A DNA stretch of 64,000 nucleotides, from contig NZ_JACVMU010000007.1 of the NCBI RefSeq assembly GCF_014529985.1, forward strand, positions 248,001-312,000, read 5' to 3'. A model generated the notes under the pieces. It had not been told where the DNA came from, did not search any database, and saw only the letters and a program-made list of their open reading frames with translations. Both the position numbers and the translations under genes were made by a program. This document shows, one piece after another, positions 32,254-41,545 of the stretch. This DNA comes from Leucobacter sp. cx-42 (lineage in GTDB: Bacteria; Actinomycetota; Actinomycetes; Actinomycetales; Microbacteriaceae). Position 1 is the first letter of the stretch. Each line of letters begins with the position of its first letter.

Positions 32254-34020
32254 ATGAAGATCATGAAACCACTCATCGGAACGACGGCGGCGCTTGCGCT
32301 CGCTGTTGCACCGGTGACTGCTGCATTTGCGGCAGATACCAGCGACGCTGAGTCGTCGATCCGCCTCTCGAGTGACATGAGCCAGATTGACACGCTGAAC
32401 CCGTTCACCGCGGTGTTCAACGAGGCGCTCATCGTGCTCGACTACGAGTACGAGCCGCTCGCAGGCATCGTTGAGACCGGCGACTACGGCGGGATCCTCG
32501 CGAAAGACTTCAAGGTTGACGGCAAGACCTGGACCTACGAGATCCAGCCAGAGGCCACCTGGTCAGACGGTGAGCCCGTGACCGCTAACGACGTCGTCTG
32601 GACGTACGAGGCTGTCATGAACAACAAGGCGCTCCAGGTTGCGAACGGAGAGTCGGTCGGCAACATCGAAAAGGTCGTCGCAACTGACGACAAGACCGTC
32701 GAGATCATCACCGCAGACCCGACGCCGCTTCACCCCGGCATCCTGCCGATCGTCCCGAAGCACATCTGGGAAAAGATTGACAACCCCGACGAGTACGCAA
32801 ACACCGAAGACGTCGTGGGCAGCGGCCCCTTCATCATCGATGAGTACAAGCAGGGCACCTCGATCACCATGAAGGCGAACCCGCACTACTGGCGCGGCGA
32901 GACCGGTGTCGACAAGCTCCACATCGTTGGCTTCAAGAACACCGATGCTGCTGTGCTCGCACTCCGTAATGGCGAGATCGACATGCTCGGCGGCCTGAAC
33001 TCGGCGCAGTTCGATTCCCTCAAGGGCGTCGACGGCATCGAGGCATACCAGGTGAAGTCGAAGCACTTCTTCAACCTCACCATCAACGGCGGTTGGAAGA
33101 CCACCGGCGGCGAGGCATTCGGCGACAACAACCCGGTCCTCGAGGATCAGGCGTTCCGCCGCGCACTCGGCCAGGCTATCGATCGCGATGTCCTCGTTGA
33201 TCGTGTGCTCAACGGCCTCGGCAGCCAGGGCCCGACCATCCTGCCTCCCGGCAGCCCCGGTGGCATGTTCACCGAGCTCGAAGACGTTGCACTCCCCATG
33301 GGTGTTGAAGCAGCAGCAAAGTCGCTCGAAGCGGCTGGCTACACCACCGACGCTTCGGGCAACCGCCTCGATAAGAGCGGCAACCCCATCACGCTCCGCA
33401 TGATGTTCAACGGTGGCAGCACCGCGAACACCGCTACCGCAGAGTTCGTCGAGTCGTGGTTCACCGACCTCGGCATCAAGATGGAGCTCAAGAACACCAA
33501 CTGGGACGAAATGGGCGAACTGCTCCCCAAGGGTGAGTACGACATGTACATCGATGGCTGGGGCGTTTCGGACGACCCCGACTACATGCTCTCGATCAAC
33601 ACCTGCAAGGTGCTCCCCGAGACCCCCGGTGGTTCGAACTCTTCGCAGTCGGGCATGTGTGACCCCGAGTACGACAAGGTCTTCAAGGCACAGCACACTG
33701 AGCTCGATCCCGCGAAGCGCGAGACTCTCGTTCACCAGGCTCTCCAGATGATCTACGAACACGGCAACACCGCGATGTTCTACTACGACGACGCACTCGG
33801 CGCATACCGCACCGACCGTCTCGAGAACCTCGTAGAGGTCAATGGCTCGCCCTACAACCGCTTCTCGATCGCTCAGGCGACCATCAAGGGCCAGGACGAA
33901 GCAGGTTCGGGTAGCGCAACCGGTTGGATCGTTGGCGGCGGCATCGCAGTCGTCGTGATCGCGGCTGCGGCTATCTTCCTCTCCACTCGTCGTAAGCAGA
34001 ACGCGGACGACCGAAAGTAA
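32254..34020 (+). CDS. Family 5 peptide ABC transporter substrate-binding protein, 588 aa
   Basis: Extracytoplasmic DppA/OppA-type receptor for peptides. AAGGAG eight bases before ATG 32254 fixes the start. The N-terminus is a classical signal peptide (MKIMKPL then hydrophobic core, cut after AFA). There is no lipobox cysteine; instead a C-terminal transmembrane helix (GWIVGGGIAVVVIAAAAIF) and basic tail RRKQNADDRK anchor it, unusual for this family, where lipid anchoring is the rule. The family 5 core is complete, with no truncation. It is followed 11 bp later by the permease gene. In context the ligand is probably a cell-wall tri- or tetrapeptide. Confidence 0.92.
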   Translation: MKIMKPLIGTTAALALAVAPVTAAFAADTSDAESSIRLSSDMSQIDTLNPFTAVFNEALIVLDYEYEPLAGIVETGDYGGILAKDFKVDGKTWTYEIQPEATWSDGEPVTANDVVWTYEAVMNNKALQVANGESVGNIEKVVATDDKTVEIITADPTPLHPGILPIVPKHIWEKIDNPDEYANTEDVVGSGPFIIDEYKQGTSITMKANPHYWRGETGVDKLHIVGFKNTDAAVLALRNGEIDMLGGLNSAQFDSLKGVDGIEAYQVKSKHFFNLTINGGWKTTGGEAFGDNNPVLEDQAFRRALGQAIDRDVLVDRVLNGLGSQGPTILPPGSPGGMFTELEDVALPMGVEAAAKSLEAAGYTTDASGNRLDKSGNPITLRMMFNGGSTANTATAEFVESWFTDLGIKMELKNTNWDEMGELLPKGEYDMYIDGWGVSDDPDYMLSINTCKVLPETPGGSNSSQSGMCDPEYDKVFKAQHTELDPAKRETLVHQALQMIYEHGNTAMFYYDDALGAYRTDRLENLVEVNGSPYNRFSIAQATIKGQDEAGSGSATGWIVGGGIAVVVIAAAAIFLSTRRKQNADDRK

Positions 34021-34031
34021 GTGAAAGCACA

Positions 34032-35096
34032 ATGGAACGTGTGAATCCGGGCAATGCTGCCCCAGAAACAGAGACGAAACCGATGACCGGTCACGCCTCT
34101 GACGAAAGCGCTGACGTACGTCACGGCGGAAGTACCTGGCGGTACTTACTCGTCAAGGCGGGCGGTTCAGCAGTCAGCCTGCTGATGGTAGTGCTGCTCG
34201 GGTTCTTCGCGTTCCGCGTGCTCCCCGGCGACCCGGTGGCCTTGATGACTCGAGGCCGCCGGGTCACCGCGGACCAAATGGAACAGCTGCGAGAACAGTT
34301 CGGTCTGGACAAGCCCGTTCTCGTGCAGTTCTGGGAGTACCTCGTGGGGCTGCTCAACGGCAACCTCGGTACCTCCTTTGTCTTCCGTCGGCCCGTAACC
34401 GAGCTCATGGCTCAGTACGTCGGCCCGACGCTGCTCCTCATGAGCGTCTCGATGGTGCTTACCGTTAGCCTCGGCGTGTGGGTGGGTCAGCGTGCTGCGT
34501 GGAAGCGCGGCGGTTGGTTCGATAAGTCGGCCACCTGGACCTCCCTCTTCTTCTGGTCGATGCCCACCTTCTGGTTCGGCCTGCTCCTGCTCCTTGCATT
34601 CTCTGGCACCGGCTTCTTCCCGAGCAGCGGCATGGTCACCGTGGGTTCGGATCTGACCGGCTGGGCCCACGTCCTCGACGTCGCCCGCCACCTCGTGCTC
34701 CCAGTGCTGGCGCTTTCGATCGCGTCGTACGCACAGTACGTCCTCATCATGCGTTCCTCACTCATTGAAGAACTCGGTCAGGACTACCTCGTGACCGCTC
34801 GGGCCAAGGGTCTTCCCGAGGATGGCGTGCGTCGCAAGCACGCACTCCCGAACGCCCTGCTGCCGACCGTCACCATGATCTTCCTACAGCTCGCCGGCCT
34901 TATTAGCGGTGCGGTCACCGTCGAGACAGTGTTCTCGTGGCCAGGCCTCGGCTTCCTCACCTTCCAAGCAATTCAGGGACCTGACTTCCCCGTGTTGCAA
35001 GGCACCTTCGTGGTGTTCTCGACGATCGTCATCGTCATGAACTTCTTTGCGGACATTCTTTACCGCTTCATCGATCCCCGCGTTCGTGCGGCATAG
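34032..35096 (+). CDS. Peptide ABC transporter permease (DppB/OppB type), 354 aa
   Basis: Inner-membrane permease with six predicted helices and a long polar N-terminal region (about 1-35). VLPGDPVALMTRGRR and the permease coupling motif (EELGQDYLVTARAKGLPE) are the hallmarks. The latter contacts the ATPase domains. The start at 34032 gives an N-terminus longer than usual; ATG 34083 is an alternative. It forms a heterodimer with the next gene product and is part of a five-gene operon. Confidence 0.92.
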   Translation: MERVNPGNAAPETETKPMTGHASDESADVRHGGSTWRYLLVKAGGSAVSLLMVVLLGFFAFRVLPGDPVALMTRGRRVTADQMEQLREQFGLDKPVLVQFWEYLVGLLNGNLGTSFVFRRPVTELMAQYVGPTLLLMSVSMVLTVSLGVWVGQRAAWKRGGWFDKSATWTSLFFWSMPTFWFGLLLLLAFSGTGFFPSSGMVTVGSDLTGWAHVLDVARHLVLPVLALSIASYAQYVLIMRSSLIEELGQDYLVTARAKGLPEDGVRRKHALPNALLPTVTMIFLQLAGLISGAVTVETVFSWPGLGFLTFQAIQGPDFPVLQGTFVVFSTIVIVMNFFADILYRFIDPRVRAA

Positions 35097-35112
35097 AAAG
35101 GCGGCGACGGAA

Positions 35113-36021
35113 ATGGATACTGCAACAGTCTCAACGACCAGCGCTCGCACCCTCGCGCGGAAGCGCCGTGCCGATGCGGCCCGCGCCAACTGGCGTGCAT
35201 TCGCGAAACAGCCTGGCGGCGTCATCGGGCTCATCGTGCTCGTCATCGTGCTCGGCCTCGCAGCGTGCGCACCCCTCATCGCCGATGTCTCGGTGCTCGA
35301 TCCCACGAACGCTGAGGGCCGCCCATTCGAGGCCCCCTCAAGCACCTTCTGGCTCGGCACGGATTACCTCGGACGCTCGGTCTTGCCGCTCCTCATCTGG
35401 GGCGCACGCACCTCACTCACGGTCGGTATCGCAGCAACGATCACCTCTATGATCATCGGTACCCTGATGGGCCTCATGGCAGGCACTCTGCACGGCTGGC
35501 GATCCGCCATCGTCATGCGCGTGATTGACTTCTTCCTCATCATTCCCGGCCTCGTTCTCGCGATCGTGCTGGGCGCGGTGCTCGGCTCGAGCACCTTCAC
35601 GATTGTGGTCGCGATCGGTGTGACGTCATGGGCTGGTACCGCGCGAATGATCCGCGCACAGACCCTGTCGCTCGAAAACCGCGGCTACGTTGAACGCGCA
35701 CGCGCACTCGGCGCATCACAGTCGCACATCACCTGGCGTCACATTCTGCCTGGCGTGATGCCGCTCGTCCTCGCAAACACCTCGCTTGCGGTCGGCGTCG
35801 CGATCATCTCGGAGGCAACACTCGCCTTCCTCGGTATTAACGGTGGCGGTATCTCGTGGGGCACGATGCTCCAGCAGGCCATGGGCTCGGGTGCCGCGGT
35901 CGCAGGATTCTGGTGGCTCATTGTGGCCCCGGGAGCCGCGATCCTCATCGTCGTTCTTTCTTTCACCCTCGTGAGCCGCGCCCTTGAGACCGTGGTCAAC
36001 CCGACGCTCGGAGGTCGCTAA
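35113..36021 (+). CDS. Peptide ABC transporter permease (DppC/OppC type), 302 aa
   Basis: Second permease subunit. The start is ATG 35113, 16 bp after the first permease; the open frame upstream overlaps that gene. Hallmarks are GTDYLGRSVLPLLIWGARTSL after a first transmembrane helix (about 37-59), and the coupling loop ENRGYVERARALGAS. Its stop overlaps the next ATG (TAATG). Confidence 0.92.
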   Translation: MDTATVSTTSARTLARKRRADAARANWRAFAKQPGGVIGLIVLVIVLGLAACAPLIADVSVLDPTNAEGRPFEAPSSTFWLGTDYLGRSVLPLLIWGARTSLTVGIAATITSMIIGTLMGLMAGTLHGWRSAIVMRVIDFFLIIPGLVLAIVLGAVLGSSTFTIVVAIGVTSWAGTARMIRAQTLSLENRGYVERARALGASQSHITWRHILPGVMPLVLANTSLAVGVAIISEATLAFLGINGGGISWGTMLQQAMGSGAAVAGFWWLIVAPGAAILIVVLSFTLVSRALETVVNPTLGGR

Positions 36022-37721
36022 TGTATGCACTGCAGTTCGAGGATGTCTCGATCTCCTACCGCACCCGCAATGAAGCAGGCGAGCCGATCGATTATGAAGC
36101 GGTCAAGAACGTCACGCTCCGTCTCCCGAAGCGCGGCACGCTCGGCATCGCCGGCGAGTCAGGGTCGGGCAAGTCGACCCTCATTATGTCGGCGCTGCGC
36201 CTGCTCCCCGACAGCGCGACCGTCACCGGCACCGTCAAGCTCGGCGACAAGAACATGAACGAGCTCTCCTGGGGTCAGGTGCGAGCCGTCCGCTGGAAGG
36301 AAGCATCGATTGTCTTCCAGGGCGCGATGCACTCGCTCAACCCGGTACAGCGCATCGGCAAGCAGATTGCTGAAGCGATGGAACTCCACGATCCGAAGGC
36401 GCACACCAAGCGTGGCAAGAACGCCTACCGCGCCGAGGTCATCTCGCTGCTCGAGCAGGTGGACCTGCCGGCGCGCACCGTAGATTCGTACCCCCACGAG
36501 ATCTCTGGCGGCCAGAAGCAGCGCGTCATGATCGCAATGGCGCTTGCGTGTGACCCCGAGGTCATCATCGCTGATGAGCCGACCACCGCGCTCGACGTGA
36601 TCGTTCAGGAGCGCGTCCTCGCCCTCCTCACGAAGCTCGTCGAAGACCGCGGTCTCTCGCTCCTCATGATCACCCATGACCTCTCGGTACTTGCGCGCAC
36701 GTGCAAGGAAATCGCGGTCATGTACCACGGCGAGATTGTGGAGTCGGGCCCCTCGCTCGACATCCTCACGAACCCGCAGCACCCACACACTCGCGCACTC
36801 ACGGACGCGGTTCCGGTCATCGGCGATCCCAAGAGTCGCATGAATCCCGCAAGCCGGAAGCAGAGTGAACCTGGCAACACGACCGTCGTGAGCGTTGTGC
36901 CAGAGGGGCCAGGCGACGAGCTACTCGGCGCCGACAACCTGTCGGTGCGCTTCCAGACGCGCGTCGGCGAGGTGCGCGCGGTCGACGGTGTCGACCTCAG
37001 CTGCCGCGAGGGTGAGATCACCGTGCTCGTCGGCCAATCAGGCTCGGGTAAAACCACCCTCGTCCGCACGGTGCTCGGGCTCCAGGCACCGACGGGCGGC
37101 AACGTCCGCTTCCGCGGCAAGCCACTCAGCCGCAAGCAGCGCGACCTGCGCGACTACCGCGGAAGCGTGCAGTTCGTCTTGCAGGACCCGATGTCTGCGC
37201 TCAACCCCAAGCACACCGTCTACGAGCTCATCGCAGAGGGCATTCGCGTGCAGGGCCTGCAGGGCGACGAGCGCCAGCGCGTGCGTGAGGCACTCATTGC
37301 CGCTGAGCTGTCGCCGCCTGAGCGCTTCTTCGCGAAGCTTCCGAACGAGCTCTCCGGCGGTCAGCGTCAGCGCGTCGTCATCGCGGGCGCCCTCGCGCTT
37401 GAGCCAGAGTTCATCATCGCCGACGAACCCGTCGCATCGCTCGATGCCTCGGTTCGCGGTGAGATTCTCGCGCTGCTGCTGCGCCTCAAGCGCAACCTCG
37501 GCCTCGGCTGTCTCGTCATCACTCATGACCTCGGCGTCGCGTGGAACATTGGCGACCGCGTGCTCGTTATGCACCAGGGACGCATTGTCGAAGCTGGCGC
37601 TGCCGAGGATGTCCTCCTCCGCCCAGAACACGAGTACACGAAGCAGCTTCTCGCGGCAGTCCCGACCATGCGCCAGCCAGCTGCGGCGCAGGCCGCGAAT
37701 GATCACGTTGAAGGACAGTAG
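36021..37721 (+). CDS. Dual-domain peptide ABC transporter ATPase (DppD-DppF fusion type), 566 aa
   Basis: Two complete ABC ATPase modules in one chain, equivalent to DppD plus DppF. First module: Walker A GESGSGKS (45-52), signature ISGGQKQR (161-168), Walker B VIIADEP (181-187). Second: Walker A GQSGSGKT (338-345), signature LSGGQRQR, Walker B FIIADEP. An oligopeptide-type C-terminal segment follows the first module (NPQHPHTRAL, 251-260). The protein energises import of the peptides bound by the upstream receptor. Start codon overlaps the permease stop. Confidence 0.93.
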   Translation: MYALQFEDVSISYRTRNEAGEPIDYEAVKNVTLRLPKRGTLGIAGESGSGKSTLIMSALRLLPDSATVTGTVKLGDKNMNELSWGQVRAVRWKEASIVFQGAMHSLNPVQRIGKQIAEAMELHDPKAHTKRGKNAYRAEVISLLEQVDLPARTVDSYPHEISGGQKQRVMIAMALACDPEVIIADEPTTALDVIVQERVLALLTKLVEDRGLSLLMITHDLSVLARTCKEIAVMYHGEIVESGPSLDILTNPQHPHTRALTDAVPVIGDPKSRMNPASRKQSEPGNTTVVSVVPEGPGDELLGADNLSVRFQTRVGEVRAVDGVDLSCREGEITVLVGQSGSGKTTLVRTVLGLQAPTGGNVRFRGKPLSRKQRDLRDYRGSVQFVLQDPMSALNPKHTVYELIAEGIRVQGLQGDERQRVREALIAAELSPPERFFAKLPNELSGGQRQRVVIAGALALEPEFIIADEPVASLDASVRGEILALLLRLKRNLGLGCLVITHDLGVAWNIGDRVLVMHQGRIVEAGAAEDVLLRPEHEYTKQLLAAVPTMRQPAAAQAANDHVEGQ

Positions 37722-37730
37722 GAAGAGCAG

Positions 37731-38951
37731 ATGACCAGCACCGAAACCATCCTTGCGCGGGCGACCGACCCGCGCTTCACGCGTCCCCGCATCCTCGTGC
37801 TTGAGGCCGACACCGGCCGCTCGCTCCTCGAACGCGCCGCTGATCGCGGCGAGGAGACCGCGAGCGTCATGAAGACGATCACCTGCGCTGCCGCACTGCA
37901 TGAGCTCGGCCCGGACCGTCGCATCGAGACGCGCGTCGTGCGCGGATCAGCACCGGGCGAAATCGTCATCATCGGTGGCGGCGACGTTACCCTCAGCCGG
38001 GTACCTGGCGACGGACCGACGTACTATGACTCCCCTGCACGCATGGACGTGCTCGCACGGGACACCCTCGCGGCACTCGGCGACGAGGTGCCCACGCGCC
38101 TGGTCTACGATGATTCGCTCTTTGCTGGCGGCGAGTGGCTCACTGGCCAGTGGCTTGACGAAGACCGCAATCCCGAGGGCTACATCCCGATGATCTCGTC
38201 GCTCCAAGCAGACGGCGATCGCGAGGATCCCGCTGCCGATGACAGTCCCCGCAGCGCCGATCCCGCTGGGAACGCCGCTCGCGCGTTCGCGGCCTTCTTG
38301 GGTGACGATATCCAGGTGGTGCGCGGATCCGCCCCCGCAGACGCCGAGGAACTCGCGGTCGCGAAGTCACACACGATCGAGGAACTCGTGCGCGAGTGCC
38401 TGCGCACCTCAGACAACGGGCTCGCGGAAGCACTCGCGAAACTCGCGGTCATCGAGCGTGGCGAAGACGGCACCTTCGACGGGGTGAAGCGTGGCCTCAC
38501 CGGCGTGCTGCGCGACCTTGGCGTCCCCACCGAGGGTGTGGAGCTGCAGGACGGCTCTGGTCTGAGCGACTACATCAAGGTGCCCGCGCGCACGATCGCG
38601 GATCTCATTCGACGCGCGCGACTGCGCGAGGGAATCCTTGGCATGCTCGACGACCGGCTGAGCCGCACCGGGCCGAACGGCACGATGTACAGTGCACGCT
38701 TCACTGGCGAGAACGCCGTCGTCGGCGATGCTGTGCGCGGCAAGACCGGCTTCATCAATTCGGTGCACTCGCTCGCGGGCGTCGTACGCACGGTCGGTGG
38801 CGCAGACCTCGTCTACGCTGTCTTCGCGATGGGAGAGGACATGTCACCTGAGCATCCCTCGCGCGTGGCAATCGATGACTTCGTCACCAGCCTGCACCTG
38901 CACGGCGACGCGCTGCTCACGCACGGCGAGACGATTCTGCTCGACGACTAG
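37731..38951 (+). CDS. S13/PBP4-like D-Ala-D-Ala carboxypeptidase without signal peptide, 406 aa
   Basis: Penicillin-binding-protein-4 type DD-peptidase with all three motifs intact: SVMK (Ser45-Lys48), SDN (227-229) and KTG (338-340). No signal peptide or membrane anchor precedes the SxxK motif, whereas canonical PBP4/DacB is exported. An actinomycete-type insertion domain is present (about 75-215). It is placed last in the peptide-importer operon (9 bp after the ATPase), so it most likely acts in the cytoplasm on imported pentapeptides, releasing D-alanine. A bidirectional terminator follows. Confidence 0.88.
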   Translation: MTSTETILARATDPRFTRPRILVLEADTGRSLLERAADRGEETASVMKTITCAAALHELGPDRRIETRVVRGSAPGEIVIIGGGDVTLSRVPGDGPTYYDSPARMDVLARDTLAALGDEVPTRLVYDDSLFAGGEWLTGQWLDEDRNPEGYIPMISSLQADGDREDPAADDSPRSADPAGNAARAFAAFLGDDIQVVRGSAPADAEELAVAKSHTIEELVRECLRTSDNGLAEALAKLAVIERGEDGTFDGVKRGLTGVLRDLGVPTEGVELQDGSGLSDYIKVPARTIADLIRRARLREGILGMLDDRLSRTGPNGTMYSARFTGENAVVGDAVRGKTGFINSVHSLAGVVRTVGGADLVYAVFAMGEDMSPEHPSRVAIDDFVTSLHLHGDALLTHGETILLDD

Positions 38952-38985
38952 CCCTGGCATGGGTGGCTGCATTTCGTAGCGCCCA

Positions 38986-39030
38986 CGCGAAAGGCCCCCG
39001 CGCATCGTGTGATGCCGGGGGCCTTTCGCG
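38986..39030. terminator. Bidirectional terminator between the importer operon and the S66 gene
   Basis: Perfect 15-bp inverted repeat: CGCGAAAGGCCCCCG and CGGGGGCCTTTCGCG, with a 15-base loop. It lies between convergent genes and can serve both. Confidence 0.85.
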
Positions 39031-39054
39031 TTCCGAACTGTGGCGCGCTATACG

Positions 39055-39993
39055 TTAGGCATCGAACTCGATGCGTGGGTTCTCGTCAGCGATGAGGGTC
39101 GCAGTGACGCCGGCGCCGATCGGGAACGAAGACACATCGGGACCGTGCCCGAAGCGCAGCCCCCAAACAACCGGGATACCGAGCGGTTCGAGCAGCTCGG
39201 TCAACAGCGCCTTCACTTCGTCGAGGTCACCGCAGTCGACCCAGGTGCCGAGACCGACCGCGAGCGCACCCTCGAAATAGCCCGAGCGCAGCAGAATCTG
39301 CATCAGGCCGTCGATTCGGTACGGCGACTCGTGGACCTCTTCGATGAGCACGATCTTGCCCTTCGCGCGCTCGAGAGTGGTCGGGTGCGAGCCGACGCTC
39401 ATCACGAGCAGCGAGAGGTTGCCACCGGTGAGCTGGCCGGTTGCGGTGCCCGGCACGATGGTGGTGGTGTCTGCATCACCGGCGATCTCCAGTGGCCCCT
39501 CGCCCAGGACGGCAACGCGCAGGTCCTCGACGTTGTTCGGCGACAGCAGCAGGTCGTTGGTGGCGATCATCGGGGTGAACCAGGTGGGAACCCCAAGCCG
39601 CTGCTCCCAGAACTCGTGGAGTGCGGTGATGTCAGAAGACCCAATGAGCGGCTTCGGCTCAGCCGCGGCGAGCACGTCGACGTCAAGGAGATCGATGATG
39701 CGGATCGCGCCGTACCCACCGCGTACACAGAATACAGCGTCGATCTCGGGGTCTGTCCACGCTGCCGTGAGATCCGCCGCCCGATCTGCATCGCTGCCAG
39801 CCAGGTACCCGTGAGCGCGCTCATGCCGATCGAGCACGTGCTTGCCGCGGATGGGAACGAGGCCCCACGAGCGCAGGAGCGCTTCAGCTTTCTCGACGGC
39901 CTCTTCGGTCGACGGCCCCGAGGGGCTCACCAGCGCGCAACGGGCACCTGGCGCGAGCGTGCGGAGTGCGGGTGAAGTGTTCCGAATGGTCAT
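39055..39993 (-). CDS. S66 LD-carboxypeptidase-like protein (LdcA family), 312 aa
   Basis: Muramoyltetrapeptide LD-carboxypeptidase family: cleaves the L,D bond before the terminal D-alanine of murein tetrapeptides, normally in the cytoplasm. AAAGGAG six bases before ATG 39993 fixes the start. Family blocks include LVSPSG (17-22), FCVRGGYGAIRIIDLLD, KPLIGSSDITALHEF and a C-terminal GHGPD with the late histidine. In the nucleophile-elbow block no serine directly follows GYGA, so the nucleophile needs checking. The divergent neighbour is an M20 dipeptidase; a palindromic operator-like site lies 44 bp upstream of the start. Confidence 0.85.
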   Translation of the reverse strand: MTIRNTSPALRTLAPGARCALVSPSGPSTEEAVEKAEALLRSWGLVPIRGKHVLDRHERAHGYLAGSDADRAADLTAAWTDPEIDAVFCVRGGYGAIRIIDLLDVDVLAAAEPKPLIGSSDITALHEFWEQRLGVPTWFTPMIATNDLLLSPNNVEDLRVAVLGEGPLEIAGDADTTTIVPGTATGQLTGGNLSLLVMSVGSHPTTLERAKGKIVLIEEVHESPYRIDGLMQILLRSGYFEGALAVGLGTWVDCGDLDEVKALLTELLEPLGIPVVWGLRFGHGPDVSSFPIGAGVTATLIADENPRIEFDA

Positions 39994-40036
39994 GTCGCTC
40001 CTTTGTGACAGTGTGGCGGGACCCACGCAGCCCACT

Positions 40037-40049
40037 TTACGATTCGTAA
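40037..40049. promoter_or_regulatory. Operator-like site 4 (best copy, perfect palindrome)
   Basis: TTACGATTCGTAA is a perfect 6-1-6 palindrome in the divergent region between the S66 gene and the M20 dipeptidase operon. It is the reference for the three related sites. Confidence 0.65.
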
Positions 40050-40203
40050 GACAGGAATACAAGAGTCTCGACTGGGTCAACTCCTTATACAAATCAATAA
40101 AAGTTGCTGCGTTATTCACCGGCGACGGATAGTGTTTATGTGACGTAACTTCGGTGCGCCAACGGCGGCGCACGGTACGAACCTCAGAGAGGACGGTTCG
40201 CGA

Positions 40204-41523
40204 ATGACCGCAGAGATGACAGCAGCCGAATTGTGTGCGCACTTCGTTCGCTACGACACTTCAAACTTCGGTAACGGCAAGAGCAGGGGCGAGACTCAGC
40301 TTGCGGAAGAGATCGCTCGCATTCTCGCTGGTGCGGGCTATGCGCCCGAGCTCTATGCTCCGGAACCCGACCGCGCATCGGTCCTGATCCGCGTCCCTGG
40401 CCGCGATCGCAGCCTGCCCGGCGTGCTCGTGCACGGCCATCTCGATGTCGTACCCGCCGAGCCAGACCAGTGGCGTGTGCCGCCATTCGAGGGGCGAATC
40501 GAAGACGGATACGTATATGGTCGCGGATCAGTCGACATGAAGGACATGGTCGCGATGATGGTCGTGACCGCGCTCGAGTGGGCGAAGCAACGAATCGTGC
40601 CAGAACGCGACGTTGTCTTCCTTTGGGTCGCCGACGAGGAGGATCGCGGCGACTGGGGCGCAGGCTGGCTCGTGAAGGAACGTCCGGAGCTATTCGCGGG
40701 CATCGGCGCAGCGTTCGGCGAATCTGGCGGCCAGGCGATGCCCCTGACGGCGAAGGACGGCTCCCCCGTGACGCTCGTCCCCATCGCGGTTGCCGAGCGC
40801 GGCACACTGCACATGCGCCTCCGCGCTGAGGGCATCTCTGGTCACGGCTCACGCCCCGCACCAGGCAGCGCGATTTCCAAGCTGCTCGCAGCGACTCAGC
40901 GGCTCAATGATTACCAGTGGCCGTTGCAGATGGTCGACGCCGTCCGCACCTACATCACCGACACGAACGCCGCGCTCGGCTACGAAGCCGACCTCACAGA
41001 TGAGGCGGGCGTTGCCAGGGCGATCGAGCAGATGGGCGAGGCCGGCACGGTTGCACGCGTCACCGTCCGTTGCTCTTCGACCACCACGGTGCTCAATGCC
41101 GGCTACAAGGTCAACGTTATTCCCGGCGTCGCCGAAGCCGAGATCGACGTGCGCTGCGTGCCAGGCACGTTCGAGTCAACGCAGGCAGTGCTCGCCGAAC
41201 TTGTCGGCCCCGAGGTCTCGTACGAGTACATCGACCCGGGCAAGCCCACCGATTTCTCGCAGCGCTCGCCGTGGTTCGCGGCAATGCGCGAAGCTGTACT
41301 GCGCTCACACCCTGAAGCGGTCGTCGTCCCGTTTTGCATGGGCGGCGGTACCGACGCAAAGTCCTTCGCCAAGCTCGGCATCGAATGCTTCGGCTTCGCC
41401 CCGCTCACCCCCGACCCCGACGGTCGCCGCTCCGGTGGCGTGCACGGCGTTGACGAGCGAGTCCCCGTGGCTTCGGTCAACGGCGGCCAGCTCATCCTCA
41501 GCGACTTCCTGCGCTCGGTCTAA
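40204..41523 (+). CDS. M20 dipeptidase-like metallopeptidase, 439 aa
   Basis: Second M20-family zinc peptidase in the locus. Ligands are visible in HGHLDVVP (His, Asp), GRGSVDMKDM (bridging Asp), WVADEED (Glu pair) and a late HGVDE histidine. The long form with an inserted dimerisation domain (about 195-320) is typical of the dipeptidase/ArgE-like branch. No signal peptide. GAGGACGG precedes the ATG. It heads an operon with two beta-lactamase-like hydrolases (gaps of 22 bp and an ATGA overlap). It probably finishes the breakdown of short peptides in the cytoplasm. Confidence 0.88.
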   Translation: MTAEMTAAELCAHFVRYDTSNFGNGKSRGETQLAEEIARILAGAGYAPELYAPEPDRASVLIRVPGRDRSLPGVLVHGHLDVVPAEPDQWRVPPFEGRIEDGYVYGRGSVDMKDMVAMMVVTALEWAKQRIVPERDVVFLWVADEEDRGDWGAGWLVKERPELFAGIGAAFGESGGQAMPLTAKDGSPVTLVPIAVAERGTLHMRLRAEGISGHGSRPAPGSAISKLLAATQRLNDYQWPLQMVDAVRTYITDTNAALGYEADLTDEAGVARAIEQMGEAGTVARVTVRCSSTTTVLNAGYKVNVIPGVAEAEIDVRCVPGTFESTQAVLAELVGPEVSYEYIDPGKPTDFSQRSPWFAAMREAVLRSHPEAVVVPFCMGGGTDAKSFAKLGIECFGFAPLTPDPDGRRSGGVHGVDERVPVASVNGGQLILSDFLRSV

Positions 41524-41545
41524 CTCTCATCTTGCAAGGAACACC

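Noticed and set aside
32563-34032. A 489-codon minus-strand frame opposite the peptide-binding protein
   Set aside because: Antisense shadow of a strongly codon-biased gene; the plus-strand product is a full family 5 receptor.
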